Below are positions 34,336 to 42,790 of a DNA stretch of 64,000 nt, piece after piece; position 1 is the stretch's first letter, and each line of letters begins with the position of its first letter. Location: the NCBI RefSeq assembly GCF_028807635.1, contig NZ_JARBAX010000001.1, forward strand, positions 2,321,001 through 2,385,000, read 5' to 3'. Below the pieces are notes generated by a model. That model was not told the origin of the DNA. It made no database searches and saw only the letters and a program-made list of their open reading frames with translations. Both the position numbers and the translations under genes were made by a program. Origin of the DNA: Streptomyces spiramyceticus (lineage in GTDB: Bacteria; Actinomycetota; Actinomycetes; Streptomycetales; Streptomycetaceae).

Positions 34336-34380
34336 TCTACGTACCGCTGCTCTACGTACCGTTCCTCGACGTACCGCTGA
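34336..34380. repeat. Three 15-bp tandem repeats
   Basis: Units TCTACGTACCGCTGC, TCTACGTACCGTTCC and TCGACGTACCGCTGA lie back to back, three bases before the gdh stop. The shared core is ACGTACCG. Confidence 0.85.
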
Positions 34381-34383
34381 GGA

Positions 34384-37300
34384 TCAGACGCGCGTACGCA
34401 ACATCGTCCGCATCGTCCGCATCGCCACCGACAGGTTCGCCAGGTCGAACGCGTCCGAGCCCTGGATCTCCTCCAGCGTGGTCCGCGCGCGGCCCAGGAT
34501 CGCCGCGTTCTTCTCCTCCCACGCCTTGAAGCGCTGCTCCGGCGTCGAGGTCCCGTTGCCGACGGACAGCACGTCCTGCGTCAGGCCGGCGTGCGCCGCG
34601 TACAGGTCCTCGCGGATGGAGGCACGGGCCATGGACTGCCAGCGGTCGGCCCGCGGCAGTTCGATGATCCGGTCCATCAGCTGCGTGATGGAGAGACGGT
34701 CGGCGAGGTCGTAGTACACCTCGGCGACATCCATCGGAGCCTTGTCGGTCCGCTCCGCTATCGCGACGATGTCGAGCGTCGGGAAGGCCGACGAGAACCC
34801 GGCGACCCGCAGCGCGAGTTCCTCCGGAACACCCGCCTCCGTCAGCTCGTCCAGGATGCTCTGGTACCACTCCAGGTCCGCGCCGCGCAGCAGCTTCGGC
34901 AGCTCGTCCCAGACCCGTTCCACACCCTGGCTGAAGAAGGCGATGGTCTCGCCGAGCTCCAGCGGCTGCGGCCGGTTGCCCAGCAGCCAGCGCGTGCCGC
35001 GCTCGACGAGGCGGCGCGAGTGCAGCCGGATCCGGGTCTGGACGTCGGCCGGGACCTTGTTGTCGAGCGCCTCGACGGCGTCCCAGACCTGGCTGAGCCC
35101 GAAGATCTCGCGGGCCGCGAACTGCGCCCGTACGATCTCCTCGATCGCCGCCCCGGTCTCCTCCCGCAGACGGTGCAGGAAGGTCGAACCACCGGTGTTC
35201 ACGGTGTCGTTGACCAGCACGGTCGTGACGATCTCACGGCGCAGCGCATGCGCGTCGATCTGCTCGCCGAACTTCTCGCGCAGCGCCTGGGGGAAGTACG
35301 CGTGCAGCAGGCTCCGCAGGTGCGGGTCGTCCGGCAGGCTCGTCTTGATCAGCTCGTCCGCCACCGTGATCTTGGTGTAGGCGAGCAGGACGGCGAGCTC
35401 GGGCTGGCTCATGCCCCGGCCGGTGCTCAGCAGCTCGCGGATCTGGCGGTCGGCGGGCAGGAATTCGAGAGCGCGGTTCAGGTGGCCGTCGCGCTCCAGC
35501 TTGCGCATGAAGCGCTGGTGCGCGTGGAGCAGCGAGGGCGACTGGGTGACGGCGTTGGCCAGGGCCACGTTCTGCGCGTAGTTGTTGCGCAGCACCAGCA
35601 TGCCGACCTCGTCGGTCATCGTGGCGAGCAGCTGGTTGCGCTGCTTGACGGTCATGTCGCCGTCGGCCACGAGCGCGTTGAGCAGGATCTTGATGTTCAC
35701 CTCGTGGTCGGAGGTGTCCACACCGGCGCTGTTGTCGATGGCGTCGGTGTTACACCTTCCTCCTGAACCACGGGGGCCGCCTTCACCGCCGGCGCCGCGG
35801 CGCGCGAACTCGATGCGGCCGAGCTGGGTCGCGCCCAGGTTGCCGCCCTCGCCGACGACCTTGACCCGCAGGTCCTCGCCGTTGACGCGGATCGCGTCGT
35901 TGGCCTTGTCGCCGACGTCGGCGTTCGACTCGACCGTCGACTTGACGTACGTACCGATGCCGCCGTTCCACAGCAGATCCACCGGCGCCTTGAGGATCGC
36001 CTTCATCAGATCGGCCGGGGTCATCTTGGTGATGCCCCGCTCGATGCCGAGAGCCTCGCGCATGTGCGCGTTGACCGGGATCGACTTGGCGGTGCGCGGG
36101 TGGATGCCGCCACCTGCGGACAGCAGCGTCTTGTTGTAGTCGGCCCAGGACGAGCGCGGCAGGTCGAAGAGGCGGCGCCGCTCGGCGTACGAGACGGCGG
36201 CGTCCGGCGTCGGGTCGATGAAGATGTGCCGGTGGTCGAAGGCGGCGACGAGGCGGATGTGCTCGGAGAGCAGCATGCCGTTGCCGAAGACGTCGCCGGA
36301 CATGTCGCCGACGCCGACGACCGTGAAGTCCTCGGTCTGGGTGTCGTGGCCGAGCTCGCGGAAGTGCCGCTTGACGGACTCCCAGGCGCCGCGGGCCGTG
36401 ATGCCCATGCCCTTGTGGTCGTAGCCGACGGAACCGCCGGACGCGAAGGCGTCGCCGAGCCAGAAGTTGTAGGCGATCGCGATTTCGTTGGCGATGTCGG
36501 AGAAGGTCGCGGTGCCCTTGTCGGCGGCGACGACGAGGTACGTGTCGTCCTCGTCGTGCCGTACGACCTCCCTCGGCGGCACGACCTCGCCCGCCACCAT
36601 GTTGTCGGTGATGTCGAGCAGCGCCGAGATGAAGGTCTTGTACGAGGCGATGCCCTCGGCCATCCACGCGTCACGGTCGACGGACGGGTCCGGGAGGTTC
36701 TTCGCGACGAAGCCGCCCTTGGCACCGACCGGCACGATGACGGTGTTCTTCACCATCTGCGCCTTGACCAGGCCGAGCACCTCCGTACGGAAGTCCTCAC
36801 GCCGGTCGGACCAGCGCAGACCACCGCGGGCGACCTTGCCGAAGCGCAGGTGGACGCCTTCGACGCGCGGCGAGTAGACCCAGATCTCGTACGCCGGGCG
36901 GGGCGCGGGGAGGTCGGGGATGGCCTGCGGGTCGAACTTCATCGAGATGTAGCCGTGCGGCTCGCCGTTGTCCGCGGTCTGGAAGAAGCTGGTGCGCAGC
37001 GTCGCCTTGATGACGGTCAGGAAGGACCGCAGGATGCGGTCCTCGTCGAGCGAGGCGACCTGGTCGAGCGCCCCGTCGAGCTCCTCCAGGAGCCCGTCGG
37101 TCAGCTCGGTACCGGCCCGCTGCCGCTCCGGCGACATCCGCGCCTCGAAGAGGCTCACCAGCAGCCGAGTGGTGTGGACGTTGTTGCGGAGGGTGTCCTC
37201 CATGTAGTCCTGGCTGAAGGTCGAACCGGCCTGGCGCAGGTACTTGGCGTACGCGCGCAGCACCATCGCCTGCCGCCAGTCCAGACCGGCGCTCAGGACA

Positions 37301-39372
37301 AGGGCGTTGAAGCCGTCGTTCTCGGCCTGCCCGGTCCACACCGCGGCGAAGGCGTCCTGGAAACGGTCACGCGCGTCGTCGGCCAGGTAGCCGCCGTTGC
37401 TGCTCGGCTTGGGCATGCGCAGCCCGAAGTCGTAGATCCACGCGTGTGTACGGTCCGCGCAGCGCAGCTCGTACGGGCGCTCGTCGACGACCTCGACGCC
37501 GAGGCGCTGGAGGACGGGCAGGACGGCGGAGAGGGAGACCTGCTCGCCGATCCGGTAGATCTTGAAGCGGCGCTCGTTGGGTCCGGCGCCGACCGGCTCG
37601 TACAGCGAGAGCGCGAAGTCCTTGCGGCCCTTCGTCAGGTGCTCCAGGTGGACCAGGTCGGCGACGGCGGCACGCGGCGAGTGGTCGGCCTTGTAGCCCT
37701 CGGGGAAGGCGTGACCGTATCTGCGCAGCAGCTCGGCGGCGCGCTCCTCGCCGCACTCGGCGTTCAGCGCCTCGGCGAAACCGTCGGCCCAGGAGCGGGC
37801 GGCCTCGACCAGGCGGGCCTCGATGCGCTCGGTGTCGGCGTCGGTGAGGTGGGGCAGCTCGGTGCCGGGCGGGACGCGGACGACGAAGTGCAGGCGGGAG
37901 AGGACCGACTCGGTGTTCCAGGCGGTGAAGTCGACGCTGATGCCGCCGAGCTCCTCCTTCAGGATGTCGATCAGGCGCAGCCGGACGCCGGTGGTGTAGC
38001 GGTCGCGGGGCAGGTAGACGATGGCGGAGTAGTAGCGGCCGTACTCGTCCTGTCGCAGGTACAGCCGCAGGCGACGCCGTTCCTGGAGGTAGAGCACGCT
38101 CGTCACGATGGACGTCAGCTGGTCGACGGGGGTCTGGAAGAGCTCGTCGCGCGGGTACGTCTCCAGGATCTGGAGCAGGTCGCGGCCGTCGTGGCTGTTG
38201 GGCGAGAAGCCCGCGCTGTCGAGAACCTCGGCGACCTTGCGGCGGATGACGGGGACGCGGCGTACGGACTCGGTGTACGCGGCCGAGGAGAAGAGTCCGA
38301 GGAAGCGCCGCTCGCCGATGACATTGCCGTCGGCGTCGAACCTTTTCACGCCGACGTAGTCGAGGTAGCTCGGCCGGTGCACGGTCGAGCGGCTGTTGGC
38401 CTTCGTCAGTACGAGCAGCTTGTGCTCGCGGGCCTTGGCGCGGGCGTCGGCGGGCAGCCGGCTGAAGGACGGCGAGACGGGGTGGGCGTGCGCGTCGTCG
38501 CCGCTGTGGTGCGGGTCGGAGCGGAGGATGCCGAGGCCGGTGCCGGGGACTGCGGCGAGCGCGTCGCCGTTGACCAGGTCGTACTCGCGGTAGCCGAGGA
38601 AGGTGAAGTGGTCGGCGGACAGCCAGCGCAGCAGCTCGCGGGCTTCGTCGACCTCCTGGTCGCGCAGGTCGTCGGCGGTGGGCTCGCTCGGCAGCTCGTC
38701 GCCGATGCGCAGCGCGGCGTCGCGCATCTTCTCCCAGTCCTCGACGGCCTCGCGGACGTCGGACAGGACGCGGAGCAGATCGGCGGTGATCTGCTTGAGG
38801 TCGGAGCGGTCGGTCTCGCGGTCGAACTCGACGTGAATCCAGGATTCGATGAACGCGTCGTGCGGCAGCTTCTTCTTGCCTGCCGCAGAGCCCGCCTTTT
38901 CGGCGGTGAGGACCTCGATCAGCTTGCCGGTGACATCGCGTCGTACGACGACCTGCGGGTGGATCACGACGTGGATGCCGCGGCCCTGGCGGGACAGCTC
39001 ATTGGTGACGGAGTCGACCAGGAACGGCATGTCGTCGGTGACGACCTCGACGACGGAGTGGCTGCAGGTCCAGCCGTTCTCCTCGACCGTCGGCGTGTGG
39101 ACGCGCACATTCGCCGTGCCCTGGGGGCGGTTTTCCGCCAGACGGTAGTGCGAGAGGGCCGCGCCGAACACGTCGACCGGGTCGCGGTCTGCCAGGTCTT
39201 CGGGTGCCGTGTGCAGGTAGTAGCGCTGGAGGTACGCGAGGGTCGTGTCCCTGTCGGGAGCCCCTGCCCTCGTGGACCCAGTCGAAGGTTGCCCCCCGGC
39301 CGGGCTGTGCTCAGCTACCCGGGCCGCCCGTGCGAGCAGCTCGGCCTTGGCTTCGTCCAGCTTGGTCTGCAT
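34384..39372 (-). CDS. gdh: NAD-dependent glutamate dehydrogenase, 180-kDa class
   Basis: 1662-aa enzyme of the large NAD-GDH class first known from Streptomyces. It oxidises glutamate to 2-oxoglutarate plus ammonium. The long N-terminal part has ACT-like regulatory domains (MPFLVDSVTNELSRQG, HVEFDRE). The catalytic domain has RGGLRWSDRREDFRTEVLGL and VPVGAKGGF with the active-site Lys, then GVGDMSGDVFGNGML and VNAHMREALGIERG. Start ATG 39372 (MQTKLDEAKAELL) has AGAGGA upstream. An unusual Gly/Arg-rich stretch replaces the short loop before NTDAIDNSAGVDTSDHE. It is alone on the minus strand, closed by a 15-bp stem terminator. Confidence 0.95.
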   Translation of the reverse strand: MQTKLDEAKAELLARAARVAEHSPAGGQPSTGSTRAGAPDRDTTLAYLQRYYLHTAPEDLADRDPVDVFGAALSHYRLAENRPQGTANVRVHTPTVEENGWTCSHSVVEVVTDDMPFLVDSVTNELSRQGRGIHVVIHPQVVVRRDVTGKLIEVLTAEKAGSAAGKKKLPHDAFIESWIHVEFDRETDRSDLKQITADLLRVLSDVREAVEDWEKMRDAALRIGDELPSEPTADDLRDQEVDEARELLRWLSADHFTFLGYREYDLVNGDALAAVPGTGLGILRSDPHHSGDDAHAHPVSPSFSRLPADARAKAREHKLLVLTKANSRSTVHRPSYLDYVGVKRFDADGNVIGERRFLGLFSSAAYTESVRRVPVIRRKVAEVLDSAGFSPNSHDGRDLLQILETYPRDELFQTPVDQLTSIVTSVLYLQERRRLRLYLRQDEYGRYYSAIVYLPRDRYTTGVRLRLIDILKEELGGISVDFTAWNTESVLSRLHFVVRVPPGTELPHLTDADTERIEARLVEAARSWADGFAEALNAECGEERAAELLRRYGHAFPEGYKADHSPRAAVADLVHLEHLTKGRKDFALSLYEPVGAGPNERRFKIYRIGEQVSLSAVLPVLQRLGVEVVDERPYELRCADRTHAWIYDFGLRMPKPSSNGGYLADDARDRFQDAFAAVWTGQAENDGFNALVLSAGLDWRQAMVLRAYAKYLRQAGSTFSQDYMEDTLRNNVHTTRLLVSLFEARMSPERQRAGTELTDGLLEELDGALDQVASLDEDRILRSFLTVIKATLRTSFFQTADNGEPHGYISMKFDPQAIPDLPAPRPAYEIWVYSPRVEGVHLRFGKVARGGLRWSDRREDFRTEVLGLVKAQMVKNTVIVPVGAKGGFVAKNLPDPSVDRDAWMAEGIASYKTFISALLDITDNMVAGEVVPPREVVRHDEDDTYLVVAADKGTATFSDIANEIAIAYNFWLGDAFASGGSVGYDHKGMGITARGAWESVKRHFRELGHDTQTEDFTVVGVGDMSGDVFGNGMLLSEHIRLVAAFDHRHIFIDPTPDAAVSYAERRRLFDLPRSSWADYNKTLLSAGGGIHPRTAKSIPVNAHMREALGIERGITKMTPADLMKAILKAPVDLLWNGGIGTYVKSTVESNADVGDKANDAIRVNGEDLRVKVVGEGGNLGATQLGRIEFARRGAGGEGGPRGSGGRCNTDAIDNSAGVDTSDHEVNIKILLNALVADGDMTVKQRNQLLATMTDEVGMLVLRNNYAQNVALANAVTQSPSLLHAHQRFMRKLERDGHLNRALEFLPADRQIRELLSTGRGMSQPELAVLLAYTKITVADELIKTSLPDDPHLRSLLHAYFPQALREKFGEQIDAHALRREIVTTVLVNDTVNTGGSTFLHRLREETGAAIEEIVRAQFAAREIFGLSQVWDAVEALDNKVPADVQTRIRLHSRRLVERGTRWLLGNRPQPLELGETIAFFSQGVERVWDELPKLLRGADLEWYQSILDELTEAGVPEELALRVAGFSSAFPTLDIVAIAERTDKAPMDVAEVYYDLADRLSITQLMDRIIELPRADRWQSMARASIREDLYAAHAGLTQDVLSVGNGTSTPEQRFKAWEEKNAAILGRARTTLEEIQGSDAFDLANLSVAMRTMRTMLRTRV

Positions 39373-39865
39373 GTCCTCTGGCTCCTGTCGCGCGCCGTTG
39401 CGTGACGTAGGTGGTGAAGAAGGTGGCACAGCGCCACGACGCGGGGTGTCCGGTCGATGTCGACGTTATGCCGCGATGAGAGATACCCGTGACGTTTTTG
39501 GCCATATTGGCTATTTTTGGCATCAGGTCAGGGTTTCGGGGATCAGCGACCGCCCGGGCACGGTGGTGCTCCGGGCGCATGGCGGGGGCTTCACTGCCCC
39601 CGAGGCCTATCGCGCTGATCACGGGACCAGGCTATCGCCCCGTACCGGGGGGCCGTCATGTCCGGATGGTGTACAAAACCAGCCGCGAAGTTTGACAGTC
39701 TGGACAGCGACGAGCGCGGTAAGCGTGAGAACCGGCGAGGCAGCCGCTCCGCAACGGCCCGGCGCCCACCGAAACCGCCCGTCAATCCGGCCGCGCGTGC
39801 TTGGCAAACCCGCGACGCGGATGCACGTTGACCGGGACAGTAAAGGCCGAGAGGAGCAAGTAGCC
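39373..39865. other. 493-base divergent intergenic region between gdh and the DJ-1 gene
   Basis: No protein-coding frame is credible. It contains the AT-richer patch at 39490-39525 with three TTGGC words, and the GAGAGGAG ribosome site of the DJ-1 gene at its right end. I see no clear -35/-10 pair. Confidence 0.6.
39498..39521. promoter_or_regulatory. Triple TTGGC repeat, candidate operator upstream of gdh
   Basis: TTGGC occurs at 39498, 39507 and 39517, spaced 9 and 10 bases apart, within TTTTTGGCCATATTGGC and TATTTTTGGC. The near-helical phasing places all three on one DNA face, ~125-150 bases upstream of the gdh start. Confidence 0.4.
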
Positions 39866-40432
39866 ATGGTGGCGAAGATCCTGATCGTGACCGGCGACGC
39901 GGCAGAGTCGCTGGAGGTCCTCTACCCGTACCAACGTCTGCGCGAGGAGGGGTACGAGGTCCATATCGCGGCCCCGACCCGCAAGACGCTCCAGTTCGTG
40001 GTCCACGACTTCGAGCCCGGCTTCGACACGTACACGGAAAAGCCCGGCTACACCTTGCCGGCCGACGTCGCCTTCTCGGAAGTCGACGCGGGCGAGTACG
40101 CCGCACTGGTGATCCCCGGCGGACGCGCCCCCGAGTACCTGCGCAACGACGGAGAGCTCCGCAAGATCCTCAAGGCCTTCTTCGACTCGGACAAGCCGGT
40201 GGCCCAGATCTGCCACGGCCCACTGCTGACGGCAGCCATCGACGGCCTGGTGGGTCGGCGGGTCACGGCGTACCCGGCCCTGGAACTCGACATGCAGGCC
40301 GCCGGGGCGACCTTCCACGACGCGGAGGCAGTGGTCGACGGCACCCTGGTATCAGCCCGAGCCTGGCCGGACCACCCAGCCTGGATGCGCGAATTCCTCA
40401 AAGTGCTTCGAACGAAGGCACCGGTGACCTGA
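39866..40432 (+). CDS. DJ-1/PfpI family protein (glyoxalase/deglycase/protease-like)
   Basis: 188-aa single-domain protein of the type-1 glutamine amidotransferase-like fold. The nucleophile elbow is QICHGPLLTAA, with the reactive Cys followed by His, and the conserved acidic site is in VIPGGRAPEYLR. Length and motifs match PfpI-like enzymes, which are variously reported as proteases, glyoxalase III or stress chaperones; activity is not predictable. ATG 39866 has GAGGAG nine bases upstream. It is divergent from gdh. Confidence 0.88.
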   Translation: MVAKILIVTGDAAESLEVLYPYQRLREEGYEVHIAAPTRKTLQFVVHDFEPGFDTYTEKPGYTLPADVAFSEVDAGEYAALVIPGGRAPEYLRNDGELRKILKAFFDSDKPVAQICHGPLLTAAIDGLVGRRVTAYPALELDMQAAGATFHDAEAVVDGTLVSARAWPDHPAWMREFLKVLRTKAPVT

Positions 40433-40614
40433 GGCGGCTTGGGGATCAGGCCAGGGGGCTTGGGGACCAGGGCCGCGGGACGGGAAGGGGCGAGAAGGGG
40501 CGGGGTGGGGAAAATGTCCGCCGCGCCCCGACCCGCGCACAACGCCCTCGCCGGTCAGCAGCCGGCGAACGCACCCGTCGACAGCCCTCTCACCCCACTC
40601 ACCCCGTAAGCCAC

Positions 40615-41277
40615 TCATCCCGTAAGCCACTCAGCCGCAACCACCGCTTCCTCCAGCGTGTCGACCACCGGTACGCCCGCCTGCTCCAGGCTGGCCCTGC
40701 TGTGCGAACCCCCGGTGTAAAGCACCGCCCGCGCTCCGACATGCGCCGCCGCCACCGCGTCGTCGACCGCGTCACCGATCACGACCACCCGATCCGAGGC
40801 GACGCCGCCCAGCGCCGCGACATGGCGGGTCATGTGCGCGGCCTTGCTGCCGCCGGAAGGGCCGGTCCGGCCGTCGATGCGTATGAAGTGCCGCTCGATT
40901 CCGTAGCCGCGCACCACCGGGAGCAGCTGCTCATGCCCGTACATGCTCAGCAACGACTGACTGCGGCCCCGGGACTGCCACTCCAGCAGCAGCTCCTCCA
41001 CGCCTTCGGCGAGCGCGCACGCCACCCGTCGTTCCGTGTAGTGCCGGTGGAAGGCCTCGTCCATGACGACCCACTCCGCATCGGTCGGCAACCGCCCCAT
41101 GAGCCGCTCGTAGAAGCGCGGTATGGGCACGCAGTACAGCTCCTGGTAGCGCGCGAGCGTTATCGGCTCAAGGCCGATCTCCGCGAACGCGGCGTTCGTC
41201 GCGCCGATGACCGCACTGATGTCGTCGAGCAGCGTGCCGTTCCAGTCCCAGACCAGATGCGTCGTGTGCTTCACCAT
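40615..41277 (-). CDS. HAD-superfamily hydrolase (phosphoglycolate phosphatase-like)
   Basis: 220-aa HAD phosphatase. Motif I is VWDWNGTLLDD, where the second catalytic Asp is replaced by Asn (DWNGT rather than DxDGT), as in a recognised subgroup. An alpha-helical C1 cap lies at ~15-80. Motif II is SLLSMYG, the motif III Lys is in GGSKAAHM, and motif IV is VVVIGDAVDDAVAA. It acts on a small phosphorylated metabolite, unidentified. It is convergent with the DJ-1 gene over 182 bases and divergent from nothing; the next gene on the same strand lies 73 bases upstream. Confidence 0.85.
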   Translation of the reverse strand: MVKHTTHLVWDWNGTLLDDISAVIGATNAAFAEIGLEPITLARYQELYCVPIPRFYERLMGRLPTDAEWVVMDEAFHRHYTERRVACALAEGVEELLLEWQSRGRSQSLLSMYGHEQLLPVVRGYGIERHFIRIDGRTGPSGGSKAAHMTRHVAALGGVASDRVVVIGDAVDDAVAAAHVGARAVLYTGGSHSRASLEQAGVPVVDTLEEAVVAAEWLTG

Positions 41278-41350
41278 GCAAAGACGGTACCCATCCGCTC
41301 TGACAACCCAGTCCGCCCAGCCTGCTCAGCCGCTCAGCCCGCCCCGGCCT

Positions 41351-41857
41351 TCAGCCGATCAGGTTCGGGATCTCCTGCACGCCGAACCACAGCAGCTCGT
41401 GGTCCTCCGCCCCGTCCACCGTGAACTGCGCGTCGTCGTCCCCGTGGTCCGCCGCCCCCAGCGCCGCGGCCGCCGCCGTCACATCGGCCTCCGCGTCGTC
41501 CGCGTCGACATGCACCGCCGCCGCCTTCTTCAGCGGTACGGCGTCCGCGATCCGCACCTCGCCGATCCCGGCGGCATCGAGCCCGCGGTCCGGGTCGGCG
41601 ACGGCCTGCCCGTCCGCCACGTCGACGGCGACGACGACCCGGCGCCGCGCGGCCCCGGGGTCCCCTGCCAGCAGCCGCAGCGACGCTGCCGCGGCCCGGT
41701 TGAGTGCCGCGTACTCCAGCTCCTCTATGTCGTCCGAGACGTACCACTCGCGCAGACCCGGCGTAACGGCGTATGCGGTCAGCGGGCCGGGGCCGAGCTC
41801 GCCCGCTTTGTGCGCCTCAGCGAGACCAGGAAGGGTCAGGGGTACGTAGACGCGCAT
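41351..41857 (-). CDS. Conserved actinobacterial protein of unknown function (DUF6912-like)
   Basis: 168-aa protein starting MRVYVPLTLPGLAEAHKAGELG at ATG 41857; the frame is open to 41932 but the upstream residues look non-coding. The family is common in Streptomyces and I recall it only as a DUF. It has a central stretch of valines (RRRVVVAVDVADG), a very Ala/Asp-rich C-terminal third, and ends WFGVQEIPNLIG. No membrane segment, signal peptide or catalytic motif is seen. It precedes the HAD gene in the same direction. Confidence 0.72.
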   Translation of the reverse strand: MRVYVPLTLPGLAEAHKAGELGPGPLTAYAVTPGLREWYVSDDIEELEYAALNRAAAASLRLLAGDPGAARRRVVVAVDVADGQAVADPDRGLDAAGIGEVRIADAVPLKKAAAVHVDADDAEADVTAAAAALGAADHGDDDAQFTVDGAEDHELLWFGVQEIPNLIG

Positions 41858-42135
41858 CGCAAGCCGCTTTCGTAGTCGGAAGACGGACTCAAGGATACGT
41901 ACGGAGTCCCCCATCGGGGTGGTGGTCCCCACCCCGCGCGACGTCCACCTGAAGGGGGCGCGCGACGCCTCACGCCGCCCCTGGTGGACCCCAGGTCACC
42001 CTGATAGGTGAATTCACCGGCCGCCACCCAGAGCGGCCACTGCGTCTTGCCGCCGCCCACCCGCCCCCGTAAAAGATCAGCAGCAGAAGTTACTGCCCGG
42101 TATCAACGCCGGGCACGCAGAGCGGGGGCAGCAGG

Positions 42136-42669
42136 ATGAGCAAGGACAGGACCAGGCCGCAGGGACGCCGGGACCAGCGCAGGCCGGGCACACCCACAGC
42201 AAGGGCCGCAGCCGCAGCCGCACCCACAGGCACCGGAGCAGGCGCTGGAGCAGGCACTGGCACCCGAACGCGCACAGCACCCGCAGCCGCAGCCGCACTA
42301 CGGCAGCGCCACCACCGCCCCACGCCGCACGAACAGTTCGCGGAGCGCCTGCTTGCCGTGCTCAGTGGCCGCCGCCCCGTGCACTGGATGCTCGGGCACA
42401 CCATCGGTGAGGCGTACGAGCAGCTGGTCCAGCTCGCCCCCCGAACTCCGCTGAGGACCCGGGGCACGCTCCCCGTCGTACGCCGCTGCGGCGGCTTCCA
42501 CCCCCGCCCCGGCGTGGTCGAGGCCTTCGCGAGCATCGCGGCCGGCGAGCAGGTGCGGGCGATGGCGTTCCGGCTGGAGCGCGGCCAGGACCTGCGCTGG
42601 CGATGCGCCGCAGTCGAAATCGGCGGCACCCCGTCGGGCACGACCGACGCGACCCGAGCCAGGGCATAG
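42136..42669 (+). CDS. Rv3235-family protein
   Basis: 177-aa protein. The N-terminal ~55 residues are low complexity (Ala/Gly/Thr/Arg, GAGAGAGTGTRTRT), and the C-terminal ~115 are folded: HEQFAERLLAVLSGRRPVHWMLGHTIGEAYEQL and RRCGGFHPRPGVVEAFASI. This matches the Rv3235-like family found next to secA in actinobacteria. Function unknown; the synteny hints at a link with secretion. The start ATG 42136 follows GGGGCAGCAGG. It is convergent with secA across a strong stem-loop. Confidence 0.78.
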   Translation: MSKDRTRPQGRRDQRRPGTPTARAAAAAAPTGTGAGAGAGTGTRTRTAPAAAAALRQRHHRPTPHEQFAERLLAVLSGRRPVHWMLGHTIGEAYEQLVQLAPRTPLRTRGTLPVVRRCGGFHPRPGVVEAFASIAAGEQVRAMAFRLERGQDLRWRCAAVEIGGTPSGTTDATRARA

Positions 42670-42673
42670 ACAC

Positions 42674-42713
42674 GGCCGGGGCCGGACACCACTCAAGGTG
42701 CCCGGCCCCGGCC
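42674..42713. terminator. Bidirectional terminator between the Rv3235-like gene and secA
   Basis: GGCCGGGGCCGG and CCGGCCCCGGCC form a 12-bp stem, with CACC/GGTG pairing further inside. Confidence 0.85.
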
Positions 42714-42790
42714 GGCAAATGCCCGTCGCACAGACAGACCTGCAAGACCACCGACCGGTAAGGCCGCAGACCTGCCAGGACGGCTGCGCG

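Noticed and set aside
36064..39405. A 1113-codon plus-strand frame opposite gdh
   Set aside because: It is the complementary shadow of the glutamate dehydrogenase gene, with valine/aspartate-rich nonsense composition.
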